DNA of 45,740 nucleotides from Sciscionella marina DSM 45152 (GTDB lineage Bacteria; Actinomycetota; Actinomycetes; Mycobacteriales; Pseudonocardiaceae). Each line of letters starts with the position of its first letter. The first letter of the stretch is position 1. The notes beneath the pieces are model-generated. The model had not been told where the DNA came from, made no database searches, and saw only the letters and a program-made list of their open reading frames with translations. The translations under genes and the position numbers were made by a program. Below are positions 36,261 to 44,598 of this stretch, in pieces. Location of the stretch: contig NZ_KB905406.1 of assembly GCF_000379465.1 (NCBI RefSeq), positions 1 through 45,740 on the forward strand, in the 5' to 3' direction.

Positions 36261-36289
36261 TTGACACCTGGCGACATCATTCATACATT
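36261..36289 (+). promoter_or_regulatory. sigma-70-type promoter of the monooxygenase operon
   Basis: A perfect -35 TTGACA (36261-36266), 17-bp spacer and -10 TACATT (36284-36289) place a start site near 36296. GGGAGG (36316-36321) then serves the ATG at 36331. The spacer and -10 are covered by the left arm of the palindrome at 36272-36316. The 266 bp between this and the xfp start hold no gene. Confidence 0.75.
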
Positions 36290-36316
36290 TCTCGTAATTC
36301 TGTATGAATGATGTCG
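36272..36316. promoter_or_regulatory. 45-bp palindromic operator over the promoter
   Basis: CGACATCATTCATACA (36272-36287) and TGTATGAATGATGTCG (36301-36316) are perfect 16-bp inverted arms around 13 nt. The left arm covers the promoter spacer and most of the -10; the right arm covers the early transcript up to the ribosome site. The TetR gene at 38970, last in the operon, is the obvious candidate binder. The site might also act on the divergent phosphoketolase gene. Confidence 0.8.
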
Positions 36317-36330
36317 GGAGGTTGGTCCGC

Positions 36331-37827
36331 ATGACGCTTGGTAAGACCGCCGTCGTCCTCGGTGGCAGTGTCGCTGGTCTGTGCACCGCGGGGGCGCTCG
36401 CGCCGCACTTCGAGCAGGTCGTCGTGCTGGAACGCGATGAGCTTCCAGCAGAGGCCGAGCACCGGCGTGGTGTGCCGCAGAGCAAACACCCGCATTTCCT
36501 GCTGAACTCGGGCCGGCGCGCGATCGGGGAATTGTTCCCCGGCTTCGAAGACGAACTCATCGCCGCGGGCGGGCTGCACCTGATGCCGTCGATGGACGCG
36601 GCCTATCTCGACGGGGAGGGCTGGTCGGCGCGTAAGAGCAGCTCGATGACGATGGTCTACAGCTCGCGAGTCCTCATCGAGCGCGTGTTGCGCGACAAGG
36701 TGCGGGGCATGGCCAACGTGGGTATCCGCGAGGGGGTCGCAGTGAGCGGCCTGACCGTACGCGGTGGCGGCACCCGCGATGGCGCGGTCACCGGGGTGTA
36801 TGTCACCACATCCACCGGTGACGAGCACATTGACGCGGACTTCGTCGTGGACGCGATGGGCCGTGGCTCCTCGGTCGGCGCCTGGTTGGTGGCGGCGGGG
36901 TGGCCAGAGCCGCAGGTGCAGACTCTCGATGCCAAGGTCACCTACACCTCGCGCTGGTACGACCTGCCCACAGCCGACCAGCGACCCGTGTCCTGGTGGT
37001 GGCGACACCTGGTGATCATGCCGACCCCGGACAAGGGGCAACACCCCGCTGAGCACGAGTTCCTGGTGAACTTCTTCCCGATCGAGGGGAACCGCGTCAT
37101 CGCCTGCATGGGCTCATGGGGGATCCAGATGCCGCGCACCGCCGACGCGTTCATCGAATCGGCACGCCGGGTGCGGACACCGTTGTTCGCGGCAGCGATG
37201 GACAAGTGCGCCCCTACCTCGGAAGTACACCTGACCCGGTCGACCGGCAACAAGTGGCGACGCTACGACCGTTGGTCGAGGCCTCCGCAGGGGCTGGCAT
37301 TCATCGGCGATTCGATCTGCGCGTTCAATCCGTTCTATGCGCAGGGAATCAGTTCCGCTTCGGGTTCGGCCTTGCTGTTGCGTGAACACCTCTCCCGCGC
37401 CGGGCGTCTCGACGCGGAGTTCTGTGCGCGGTTCCTCGCCGGGCAGCGCAAGGTACTCGGCGTGCCGTGGCGCCTGGCGATGGTCAGGGACCAGGGCTAC
37501 GAATGTGCGGTGGGTACGGAGAAGCCACCCGAGTGGAGGCGCCGGGTCCTGGCATCCGTATCCAGTCCCGCGTTCAGCCTCATCGTCGGCGCCGCCCGCG
37601 AGGATGCTGTGGTCGATGAGCACTTCGCCAAGGTGTTCAATCTCGACGAATCGCTGGGGGAGATGATGCGAAACCCGCGGGTTATCGCAGGGCTTATGCG
37701 ATACCGGATCCGCGCGGCTTTAGGCCGAAACCGGATTCCCTTCGCGTTCGACCCGCAGGCCGAACCGCCGGACACCGACTACTCACCTGGCGGCGCCGCC
37801 GATACCGCGACACGAACGGCCGCATAA
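36331..37827 (+). CDS. FAD-dependent monooxygenase-like oxidoreductase
   Basis: A 498-residue flavoprotein. The N-terminal dinucleotide motif is VVLGGSVAGLCTAGALAPHF, followed by VVVLERDELP and RGVPQSKHPHFLLNSGRRAI. The second FAD motif FIGDSICAFNPFYAQGISSA (GD...NPxxxQG) is that of the PHBH-type monooxygenase and halogenase superfamily. A halogenase WxWxIP motif was not seen. The start ATG 36331 (MTLGKTAVVLGG) is preferred because GGGAGG lies 9 bases before it, and the alternative ATG at 36304 falls inside the operator. The stop overlaps the next gene (TAATG). The substrate is unknown; the operon's TetR control suggests an inducible pathway or detoxification. Confidence 0.85.
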   Translation: MTLGKTAVVLGGSVAGLCTAGALAPHFEQVVVLERDELPAEAEHRRGVPQSKHPHFLLNSGRRAIGELFPGFEDELIAAGGLHLMPSMDAAYLDGEGWSARKSSSMTMVYSSRVLIERVLRDKVRGMANVGIREGVAVSGLTVRGGGTRDGAVTGVYVTTSTGDEHIDADFVVDAMGRGSSVGAWLVAAGWPEPQVQTLDAKVTYTSRWYDLPTADQRPVSWWWRHLVIMPTPDKGQHPAEHEFLVNFFPIEGNRVIACMGSWGIQMPRTADAFIESARRVRTPLFAAAMDKCAPTSEVHLTRSTGNKWRRYDRWSRPPQGLAFIGDSICAFNPFYAQGISSASGSALLLREHLSRAGRLDAEFCARFLAGQRKVLGVPWRLAMVRDQGYECAVGTEKPPEWRRRVLASVSSPAFSLIVGAAREDAVVDEHFAKVFNLDESLGEMMRNPRVIAGLMRYRIRAALGRNRIPFAFDPQAEPPDTDYSPGGAADTATRTAA

Positions 37828-38951
37828 TGAGCGCCGTGTGCGGACCGGGGGTGGAGGCAGTCACCCGCGGTCTCGGCTTCGACTGCCACGACGTCTCCCC
37901 GGTGGCCTCGATCCGCTCCCCCTGGGATCTCGCGAACTGGACCATGCCACTACTTGAGCTGCTCGTCGTCGGTGGTGCGATCTTCGCCCTGGTGCACGCC
38001 GTTCGCCGCTACCGCGCAGGCGATCCGGTCAACCTGGCACTCTGGTGTGCCTCGCTGGTCTACCTTTTCGTGACCGAGCCGCCGCTGTATTTCCCGGAGT
38101 GGTTCGGTCTCGACACGTTGTACGGTTTCATCTTCGCCCACAACCAGTTCACCGTGCAGTTCATGGCGGATCGGTTGCCGCTCTACATCGTGGCCTTCTA
38201 CCCGATGATCAGCCAGGTCGCCTACGAGCTCGTGCGCTCGCTCGGGATCTTCCAGCGCCGTAGCGTACTGGCCGGGTCGGTGACCGTGGCCTTCGCTTGC
38301 CAAGTGTTCTACGAGGTCTTCGATCAGCTCGGTCCGCAGCTGAAGTGGTGGGCCTGGAACACGGACAACCACATAGTCAACCACCCTGCGATGGCCTCGG
38401 TGCCGATGACCAGCATGCTGCTGTTCGCCTCGGTCTCGATGGCGGCCATGACCTTTCTGGTTGTGCGTCTGACCGGCGGTCCGGCCGCCGATGGCGGTCC
38501 GCGCCGGGGGTGGTCGCTGGTGCTGCGCGTCCTGGTGGCCGGTGTCCTGACGCCGCCGACCATGGCCATCGCCGGCATCCCGTCGAGCTTATTCGGCGGG
38601 AACAGCCCCAACATCACCGGGCAAGCCTGGAGCCTCGGCATCGAACTCGCCCTGGTCTGGCTGGCCGGTGGCTGGATCGTCGTCTCGCAGCTGCGGGCTC
38701 GGGATCGCGGACCGGACGAACCGCTGCCCGCCTTCGTCCGGTTCTACCCCGTGCTCTACCTGGGTGGGATGGCGGTGTTCTGGATCAGTGCCCTGCCGGC
38801 GTACCTCACCGCGCACGACGGCATCACCACCGACCGAACCCCGATCGGAAGCGGACCGTACGCGCTCGCCTGCTTCATCGGGTCCGGCCTGCTGCTGGCC
38901 GCGTTGTATCGGCGGGACCGAACACGCCGCATGGCACCCGCCGGCATCTGA
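37827..38951 (+). CDS. multi-pass membrane protein of unknown function
   Basis: A 374-residue protein with about nine hydrophobic segments, including MPLLELLVVGGAIFALVHAV, LALWCASLVYLFVTEPPLYF, LPLYIVAFYPMISQVAYELV, MTSMLLFASVSMAAMTFLVV and FYPVLYLGGMAVFWISALPA. Charged or aromatic residues between helices (EPPLYFPEWFGLDTLYGFIF; DQLGPQLKWWAWNTDNHIVN) look conserved enough to bind a ligand, but I recognise no family function. It starts on the last base of the monooxygenase stop, so the two proteins are made together, and the membrane protein may hold or transport the enzyme's lipid-like substrate (inference). Confidence 0.75.
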   Translation: MSAVCGPGVEAVTRGLGFDCHDVSPVASIRSPWDLANWTMPLLELLVVGGAIFALVHAVRRYRAGDPVNLALWCASLVYLFVTEPPLYFPEWFGLDTLYGFIFAHNQFTVQFMADRLPLYIVAFYPMISQVAYELVRSLGIFQRRSVLAGSVTVAFACQVFYEVFDQLGPQLKWWAWNTDNHIVNHPAMASVPMTSMLLFASVSMAAMTFLVVRLTGGPAADGGPRRGWSLVLRVLVAGVLTPPTMAIAGIPSSLFGGNSPNITGQAWSLGIELALVWLAGGWIVVSQLRARDRGPDEPLPAFVRFYPVLYLGGMAVFWISALPAYLTAHDGITTDRTPIGSGPYALACFIGSGLLLAALYRRDRTRRMAPAGI

Positions 38952-38969
38952 GGTACTCCATCCGGGAAG

Positions 38970-39578
38970 ATGGACCGCATGGGCCACCACGGATGGCAGG
39001 GCAACCCCCCGGGAACCGAGGACGAGGCACGCCGCCGGCTCGTCGAGGCGGCGACGGCGTGTATCGATCGTGCCGGGCTGGCCAAGACCAGCTTCTCCGA
39101 TGTCGCCACGGAGGCCGGAGTGACCCGGCAGACCGTGTACCGCTACTTCCCGCGTCTGGCGGACATCCTCAGCGCCGTCGCCCAGGCTGGCGCCGACGAA
39201 TTCGCGCAACGCATGCAACACCACCTGGCCGCATTCGGCAGCGCCGCCGAGGCTGCGATCGAATCCGTCGTTTTCGCTGTCCGAACCATCCCCGACGAAC
39301 CCTACATGGGCCTGTTGCTGCAGGCAGGTGAAGCTGACTTCTTCACCGCCGGATCCACCTCTCCCCTGGCTTTCTCGCTTGGCGCGCGGATCCTCCGCGA
39401 CCTTCCGGTCGACTGGCCGGCTGCCGGCGTCACCACCGACGAGGACCTCCAGGGGCTCGCCGAGATCCTGATGCGGCTTTTCATCTCGTTTCTGCAGTAC
39501 CCGTCGATACCGGCTCTCACCGATGACCAGTTACGTGCCCTCGTTCGCCGCTGGCTGGGTCCGGCCCTCGGCGGATGA
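38970..39578 (+). CDS. TetR-family regulator of the monooxygenase operon
   Basis: A 202-residue TetR protein. The DNA-binding domain reads ARRRLVEAATACIDRAGLAK and TSFSDVATEAGVTRQTVYRY, ending YRYF. The ligand domain has helices around EPYMGLLLQAGEADFFTAGS and LAEILMRLFISFLQYPSIPA. The ATG at 38970 is 18 bp after the membrane-protein stop; ATG 38979 is an alternative. As the third gene of the operon it would repress its own synthesis at the 36272-36316 palindrome, giving negative autoregulation. After the gene, 39579-39734 holds nothing but a weak 5-bp hairpin. Confidence 0.87.
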   Translation: MDRMGHHGWQGNPPGTEDEARRRLVEAATACIDRAGLAKTSFSDVATEAGVTRQTVYRYFPRLADILSAVAQAGADEFAQRMQHHLAAFGSAAEAAIESVVFAVRTIPDEPYMGLLLQAGEADFFTAGSTSPLAFSLGARILRDLPVDWPAAGVTTDEDLQGLAEILMRLFISFLQYPSIPALTDDQLRALVRRWLGPALGG

Positions 39579-39734
39579 CGGCAGCGACAAGAGCGGGTTT
39601 CCGCTTCTGGAAAGGAGAGCGAACAGACGAGGTACCGTCGTCGCCCCAACTCCGGTCCAATCCATATGCGGTATCGGGGCGCTCGAACCTCCCGTGGGCG
39701 GCGTGGTGAACGGCCCTGGCGGCGCTCGAGATGT

Positions 39735-40180
39735 GTGGGGCCAATGCCGGTCACGCCAGTGGCAGCTCACCTGCGGGTGGTCGGCCGTCGGCCGCGCCAC
39801 GCGGGAGCGACAATCATAGTGAACGTTCCATGGCGAAAGTGCCCGCGCGCGTTGGTCTTCCGAGCTCCAGCAGCAAGCGTAGAGGAGCTCTTCGGCAAGG
39901 ATTCGGTTGCAGCTCTGCTCTTCCGTTGTCGCCGGGGGCGAGCTTGGTCCGCTTGTGCCTGGCGCCGAGCAGGGATCGGGCGAACGCGTCCGCACGATAG
40001 CGGGCCCGCTGCAGGAAACGGATCGCCGTGGCGGTCTGCTCATCAGGCAGTGGCTCGGTGAAGGCCAGGCCGGTGTGCCCGTCCGCCATATCGCGCACCA
40101 GGACGTGTCCCTCCTCGACGACGCCCGTGGCCACGTCCGGGATGCGATAATGCTGCCGTTGACGGCGTATCACTGAGGAC
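39735..40180 (-). pseudogene. IS481-family transposase, deleted and frameshifted
   Basis: Minus-strand frames give GHTGLAFTEPLPDEQTATAI then RFLQRARYRADAFARSLLGA and RHKRTKLAPG. These are IS481 integrase-core segments but with about 25 residues missing between RFLQRA and YRADAF, including the second catalytic aspartate (TDNGS). A shift leads to CNRILAEELLYACCWSSEDQ and RARALSPWNVHYD, then a further shift to RRPTTRR*AATGVTGIGPTH, the usual C-terminal end. At least three indels and a stop make it dead. Confidence 0.72.
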
Positions 40181-40279
40181 GATCATGCGGAGTTCCCCTA
40201 GTGCGTAGGCGCAGCGTTCCTGGACCGCGTGCAAGAGTTGTTCTGCAGGTGTCCGTTACTGAAATTCCAGCCGAGCGGT

Positions 40280-40600
40280 GGCCCGGCGGTGATTCCCCTG
40301 ATCCGCGTGTCCCAGCAGTACCTGGCCGACCCCGGCTGTTCCCACGGCAATACGCACCCGGTCTCCGCCTACGTCCACGTGTCACACGGCTCCCCCGACG
40401 ATGCCGCCGACGCGACGCTGGACCAGTTCGAACGCTACGCCCGGGAACCCGCGATCGCGTCGTCGACCTGTGCGCGAGCTCGACAGCTGAACTCGAACGG
40501 GCCAACCCGACCACATCGGCGGCGACACCATCACCGGGGCCAATTCTCTCCGCCAACCGCTCGCCCCACGGCGATCGCGAGTTCGGCCTCAATGTGTCAT
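40280..40600 (+). pseudogene. phytoene-desaturase-like FAD oxidoreductase, C-terminal remnant
   Basis: Three frames piece together one protein. YLADPGCSHGNTHPVSAYVH and VSHGSPDDAADATLDQFERY are read in the first (to about 40440), PGTRDRVVDLCASSTAELER then ANP in the second (to about 40505), and DHIGGDTITGANSLRQ in the third. The order matches the C-terminal half of the CrtI-like NAD(P)/FAD-dependent oxidoreductases (HVPxGS, FERxAPGxRDxV, AELExxNPxxxGGDxxxGA). The N-terminal FAD-binding region is absent. The motif-by-motif match over three frames argues for decay rather than chance. Confidence 0.6.
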
Positions 40601-40689
40601 GGGTTCTTCAACAATGAATCTTGGACACGAACGCGGGCGTGCCGCCACCCGCCGAGCTTCGACAACCGGCGACCGACACGAGCTGTTGG

Positions 40690-41190
40690 AGGCCCCGCCT
40701 GGCCAGCGCTTCCCGACTGTCCCGACGTGGCGTGTTCAAGTCGGTCTCGCGACCTCGCCCGCCGTGCTCACCTGTGCCCCGGTACCGGCGGCACCGGTTC
40801 ACCGACTCGCGATACCGAGCGTGGGTTGCGGGAACCGGACCAGAAGTACGCGGCGCGCCTCGACGTGTATGCCCGAAACATCCGCACTGGCACAGCCATG
40901 GCGCACCGTGCCGAGCAACGATTCGCGCTGTGCTCGACCTTCAAGACGCTGATCGCCGACCCGGTGGGCGCTCTCAAGGCCACCCGCACGCCGGATGAGC
41001 GAGTTCCCGGACTTTCGGAGACCACAGGTGTCCCGAATCGTTGGGTCCGCCGGCTTCCGACCGCGGTCGCGAGGCGATGGACACGACTGTGCCCCGCCAC
41101 GCGCCACTGGCGGCAGCAACGCTGCGGCAGTTGGCCGGATGCGTGCGGATCACTCGACGGTCGGAGTCCACGACCAATGCGCATGATCGG
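40690..41190 (+). pseudogene. class A beta-lactamase remnant (Tat lipoprotein type)
   Basis: LSRRGVFK, resembling a twin-arginine signal, continues after a frame shift as VGLATSPAVLTCAPVPAAP, resembling a lipobox. Another frame then reads LREPDQKYAARLDVYARNIR, TAMAHRAEQRFALCSTFKTL, with STFK at the place of the SxxK active-site motif of class A beta-lactamases. The SDN-containing region is missing. A later frame gives REAMDTTVPRHAPLAAATLR, like the DTTTPRAMAxxLR segment of the family. The KTG motif was not found. It is frameshifted and internally deleted, so it gives no resistance. Confidence 0.6.
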
Positions 41191-41259
41191 CACTCCCAGG
41201 ACAGCCTCGGCACGGCTGGCGAACCGACCCAGTCGGCGGGTGTGTGACACGATAGCTTG

Positions 41260-41652
41260 ATGGCCATTTCTTCTCGTGCCACTCGCCGGGCTGTAGGCCT
41301 GGCTGGGTTGCTGGGCACGGCGGGTGCCGTGCACTTCATTCGGTCATCGGTGTTCGAGCCGTTGATTCCCGGCCCGCTGCGCCGGGTCGCGAGCGCGCGG
41401 GCGTGGGTGCTCGGTTCGGGCGCGGTAGAATTGGCTTGTGCAGCGGCAGTTGCCCATCCGCGCACGCGCCGGTCGGGCGCGGGGGCGAGTGCGGCGCTGT
41501 TCGCGGTCGTGTTGCCCGGCAACGTGCAGATGGCCCTGAACTATCGTCGGTCGCACAGGCCTGCTTGGCAACGAGCCCTCGCCTACCTCCGGCTGCCGCT
41601 GCAGTGGCCGCTGGTGGCCCTGGCGCTGCGGGTGCGCAGAGACAGCGCGTAG
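41260..41652 (+). CDS. small DoxX-like membrane protein
   Basis: A 130-residue protein with three or four hydrophobic segments (AVGLAGLLGTAGAVHFIRSS; ARAWVLGSGAVELACAAAVA; AGASAALFAVVLPGNVQMAL). The GAVHF...FEPLIPGPL and RAWVLGSGAVELACA motifs are those of DoxX-like actinobacterial proteins. The function of this subgroup is not established. ATG 41260 is preferred over a TTG one codon upstream. It is convergent with the methyltransferase gene, whose stop is 18 bp away. Confidence 0.72.
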   Translation: MAISSRATRRAVGLAGLLGTAGAVHFIRSSVFEPLIPGPLRRVASARAWVLGSGAVELACAAAVAHPRTRRSGAGASAALFAVVLPGNVQMALNYRRSHRPAWQRALAYLRLPLQWPLVALALRVRRDSA

Positions 41653-41670
41653 CAGCAAGACTTGCCCGGG

Positions 41671-42321
41671 TTACTCAACGGGTTTGGCGCCTGCGAGGTC
41701 TGTATGTGGTTCGGTGACCAGCAGGTGGAAGGTCTCGCTCCGGTGGTTGAGCTGCTGGTGATCGGTCAGTCTCAGTCCTGCGGGCGCCAGCATGTCGGTG
41801 ATGTCGCTGATCGCTCGGAGCCGCAGGCCGTGTTGGGCGAACGATCGTGCGGCCATGGCGTCGGGGTCAGCCAGGCCCAGGATCGCGCGGCCGGTACTGG
41901 ATAACACCCGTCGCAACTCGGAAAGGGCATGGTCGAGGTCGGCGAGGTAGTAGACGGTGTTGAACGTGAGGGCACCGTCGAGTACGTCATCCGGCAAAGG
42001 TAGCTGAGTCATCGAGGCGGTGTGCAGCTGCAGCTGTCCGTTGTCCAGCTGGTTGCGGTAACGGCGGGCGGCACGGTCCAGCATGGTGGTTGACACGTCG
42101 ACGCCGTGTACCCGTCCGGTCGGGCCTACGTGCTTCAACAGTAGGCCCAGGCCTGTCCCGCCGCCGAATCCGAGATCGGCGGCCGTGGCACCGGGCGAGA
42201 GCGCCAGTTCGGCCGCGGCGGTGGCCATACTGGGATGGTTATACCGATTCAGCACCGCACCCACGAGGCGACCGCCAAGCCCATGAGGCTCAGCAAGTTG
42301 GCGTGCCAGCGCTTTCCGCAT
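41671..42321 (-). CDS. SAM-dependent class I methyltransferase
   Basis: A 216-residue methyltransferase. Motif I is ATAADLGFGGGTGLGLLLKH, motif II GRVHGVDVSTTMLDRAARRY, with LQLHTASMTQLPLPDDVLDG and VYYLADLDHALSELRRVLSS beyond. This is the UbiE/Methyltransf_11 pattern. The N-terminal KALARQLAEPHGLGGRLVGA and LNRYNHPSM precede motif I. I chose ATG 42321. The frame is open to 42543, but that part lies over the promoter region and start of the divergent gene at 42532. The substrate is unknown. Confidence 0.8.
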   Translation of the reverse strand: MRKALARQLAEPHGLGGRLVGAVLNRYNHPSMATAAAELALSPGATAADLGFGGGTGLGLLLKHVGPTGRVHGVDVSTTMLDRAARRYRNQLDNGQLQLHTASMTQLPLPDDVLDGALTFNTVYYLADLDHALSELRRVLSSTGRAILGLADPDAMAARSFAQHGLRLRAISDITDMLAPAGLRLTDHQQLNHRSETFHLLVTEPHTDLAGAKPVE

Positions 42322-42531
42322 CGTCCACGGCTCCGTCCAGTAGAAGTGTGGCTTTCGACGGCGGGCTTCGGTACGCGTGCCTGAGTTCGTCGCCGGTGCG
42401 CGTTCCCGCATACCTACCGCACATACCATCCGACGATACGGCCCGCCGCCCACATCCGCGATCGGCTGCACCCACTGGTGGGGCGCGGTGGATTCGTCGA
42501 CCAGCCATACAGGCACGAAACGGAGGATCGC

Positions 42532-42912
42532 ATGGATGTCCATGCGATGGCCGACGAGCTCGGCTGGGGCCGGGAACCGGGCCGGTATTTCCCGAAAGCC
42601 CAGGATGCGCAGGCCACAATGGTCGTCGATGAGCTTGCCGAGCGGAAAGCGACCTGGCTCGGTGCGGCACTGTGCGGAATCGGATCGGTGTTCCTGGGCC
42701 TATTGATCGTGTTGGCGGTGCTCACGGCGATCACAACGCAGGTCGATTCGGACACAGCCGCGACCTACCGACTGGGCCTGCTCATCGGGGTCGCCGCAGC
42801 CGTCTGGGCGGTGCTGTTGATGGGCGTGTGGATCCTGCCCTGCCAATGTCCGCGCCCGGGCATGTTTCTTCTCCAGCACGTACTGGAGAAGAAGCACTCC
42901 GATCGTCTCTGA
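42532..42912 (+). CDS. small two-helix membrane protein
   Basis: A 126-residue protein with a soluble N-terminal half (MDVHAMADELGWGREPGRYF) and two membrane helices (LCGIGSVFLGLLIVLAVLTA; LGLLIGVAAAVWAVLLMGVW). It ends in a charged tail FLLQHVLEKKHSDRL. GGAGG at 42522-42526 fixes the ATG. The function is unknown. The tail codons form an 11-bp perfect hairpin in the mRNA. Confidence 0.65.
   Translation: MDVHAMADELGWGREPGRYFPKAQDAQATMVVDELAERKATWLGAALCGIGSVFLGLLIVLAVLTAITTQVDSDTAATYRLGLLIGVAAAVWAVLLMGVWILPCQCPRPGMFLLQHVLEKKHSDRL
42866..42893. repeat. 11-bp perfect inverted repeat within a gene end
   Basis: TTCTTCTCCAG and its exact complement CTGGAGAAGAA flank 6 nt, 19 nt before the stop of the small membrane protein gene. 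There is no T-run after it. Confidence 0.6.
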
Positions 42913-43150
42913 CGCGCTCGGCGACCACCAGGTCACCACCGCAAGCTCGCCGGGCCGGCCGGTGCGAGATGGAGCCGATACGCCCCGGAGGAGCACACAC
43001 AGCCAGTTTCATGACGAGCTCGCGATAGGTGAATACGCGACCTCACCAGTCCCGGATCGTGACAAGGAGGGCTCGATCGGGTTTGTCCGCGCCGGCGCCG
43101 GGGTAACCAGTTGCCTGGACTGGGCAACGCGGAGGATGCGGAGGGGCTGG

Positions 43151-44383
43151 ATGGCGTCAGCAGCACAGGATATGTCTGTCTCGGCGTTGGCTGGGATACG
43201 GGTGATCGACATGGCTGCGGTGGTGATGGGCCCGTACGCATGTCAGATCCTCGGTGATCTCGGTGCCGACGTGGTGAAGGTGGAGCCGCCGCCGGGGGAC
43301 ATGACCCGGCGCAGCCAGCCGCAGGGCCGCGGTGGGATGGGGGCGTTGGCGTTGAACGTCAACCGCAACAAGCGAAGCGTGGCGCTGGATTTGAAGTCCA
43401 ATCAGGGGCATCGGGCGATGCTGGAGCTGCTCCGTGGCGCGGACGTGTTGATCACCAACAACCGGCCCGGCGCGTTGCGGCGTCTTGGCTTGGACTACGA
43501 GGCCGTCGCCAAGGTGAATTCGCGTTTGGTCTACTGCAGTGCGCAGGGTTTCCGCAGTGATTCCCCGCGAGCCGACCGGGCGGCCTACGACGAGATCGTG
43601 CAGTCGGCTTCGGGGTTGACGGACCTGATGCGGCGGGCCACCGGGCAGCCGACCTACGTGCCCACGATCCTGGCCGACAAGGTCTGTGCGCTGACGATCG
43701 TGTACTCGGTGCTGGCGGCGGTGATTCATCAGCGCGCTACGGGGCGGGGCCAGCACATCGAGGTGCCGATGGCGGACACGATGCTGGCGTTCAACCTCGT
43801 CGAGCATCTGGCTGGGCAGACCTTCGAGCCCCCGGCCGGCCCGGTCGGGTTCCCGCGGTCGCTCTCGCCAGGCCACGCCGCGATGCCGACCGCGGACGGG
43901 TGGGCCTGCATCATTCCCTACACCCCGCGCAACATTCGCGATTTCTTCACCGCCATCGGTCGGCGCGATGTGGCCGAAGATCCCCGGTTCGCCGACGCGG
44001 AGAGCATGGCAGCTCATCACGGCGAGCTCTACGACCTGATCGCCGAGGTCGCGCCTGGGCGCACCACCGCCGAGTGGGAGAGTCTGTGCGCCGAGCACAG
44101 CATCCCGTTCTCCCCGGTGCTCAATCTCGACGAAGCCCCTGTCGATGACTACACGACCGGCGGAGGTCTGTTGCACGTCGCCGAGCACCCCACCGAGGGA
44201 GCCTACCGGGTGATCGGGAACCCGTTGCGGTTCTCGGACACCCCGACCACGGTGCGCACCCACCCTCCGAGATTGGGGCAACACTCCGCCGAGGTACTGG
44301 CCGAGCTGGGCTATGCGACCGCCGAGGTGGCGGCCATGGCCGAGCAGGGCGTGATCGTGGTCGACGAGACGACGGGGAGGTGA
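43151..44383 (+). CDS. CaiB/BaiF-type (class III) CoA-transferase
   Basis: A 410-residue enzyme of the formyl-CoA transferase/CaiB family, which moves CoA between carboxylic acids. It begins ALAGIRVIDMAAVVMGPYAC and continues ILGDLGADVVKVEPPPGDMT and NRNKRSVALDLKSNQGHRAM. The likely catalytic aspartate is in AAYDEIVQSASGL. ATGRGQHIEVPMADTMLAFN and a C-terminal GLLHVAEHPTEGAYRVIGNP complete the fold. I chose ATG 43151 (GAGGGG just before it); other in-frame starts lie upstream from 42962. It is followed 215 bp later by an acyl-CoA dehydrogenase, so a glutarate- or dicarboxylate-type CoA pathway is possible. Confidence 0.88.
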   Translation: MASAAQDMSVSALAGIRVIDMAAVVMGPYACQILGDLGADVVKVEPPPGDMTRRSQPQGRGGMGALALNVNRNKRSVALDLKSNQGHRAMLELLRGADVLITNNRPGALRRLGLDYEAVAKVNSRLVYCSAQGFRSDSPRADRAAYDEIVQSASGLTDLMRRATGQPTYVPTILADKVCALTIVYSVLAAVIHQRATGRGQHIEVPMADTMLAFNLVEHLAGQTFEPPAGPVGFPRSLSPGHAAMPTADGWACIIPYTPRNIRDFFTAIGRRDVAEDPRFADAESMAAHHGELYDLIAEVAPGRTTAEWESLCAEHSIPFSPVLNLDEAPVDDYTTGGGLLHVAEHPTEGAYRVIGNPLRFSDTPTTVRTHPPRLGQHSAEVLAELGYATAEVAAMAEQGVIVVDETTGR

Positions 44384-44598
44384 GGACCTGACTATGCGCA
44401 AGGCGAACCCGGCACGGGGTTCTGGTGATGCCGATCGATCCACCACAGGTGCGCAATGCGGTTGTCCCGGCCGGTGAGTATCCCACGGCCGCTCAAGATG
44501 CCTCGACGCAGCCGACGAGCTACGGGCGGAGGTACTCGCATCCGAACCCTTAACCCGTCCGCCGCACCGGTACCGCGACACAGCAAGGAGCCAACGCC

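Noticed and set aside
36304-36330. Upstream ATG as the monooxygenase start
   Set aside because: It lies inside the right arm of the palindrome without a ribosome site; ATG 36331 has GGGAGG at a good distance.
44384-44598. A small gene between the CoA-transferase and the acyl-CoA dehydrogenase
   Set aside because: One frame is open over about 30 codons but has no start, ribosome site or recognised similarity.
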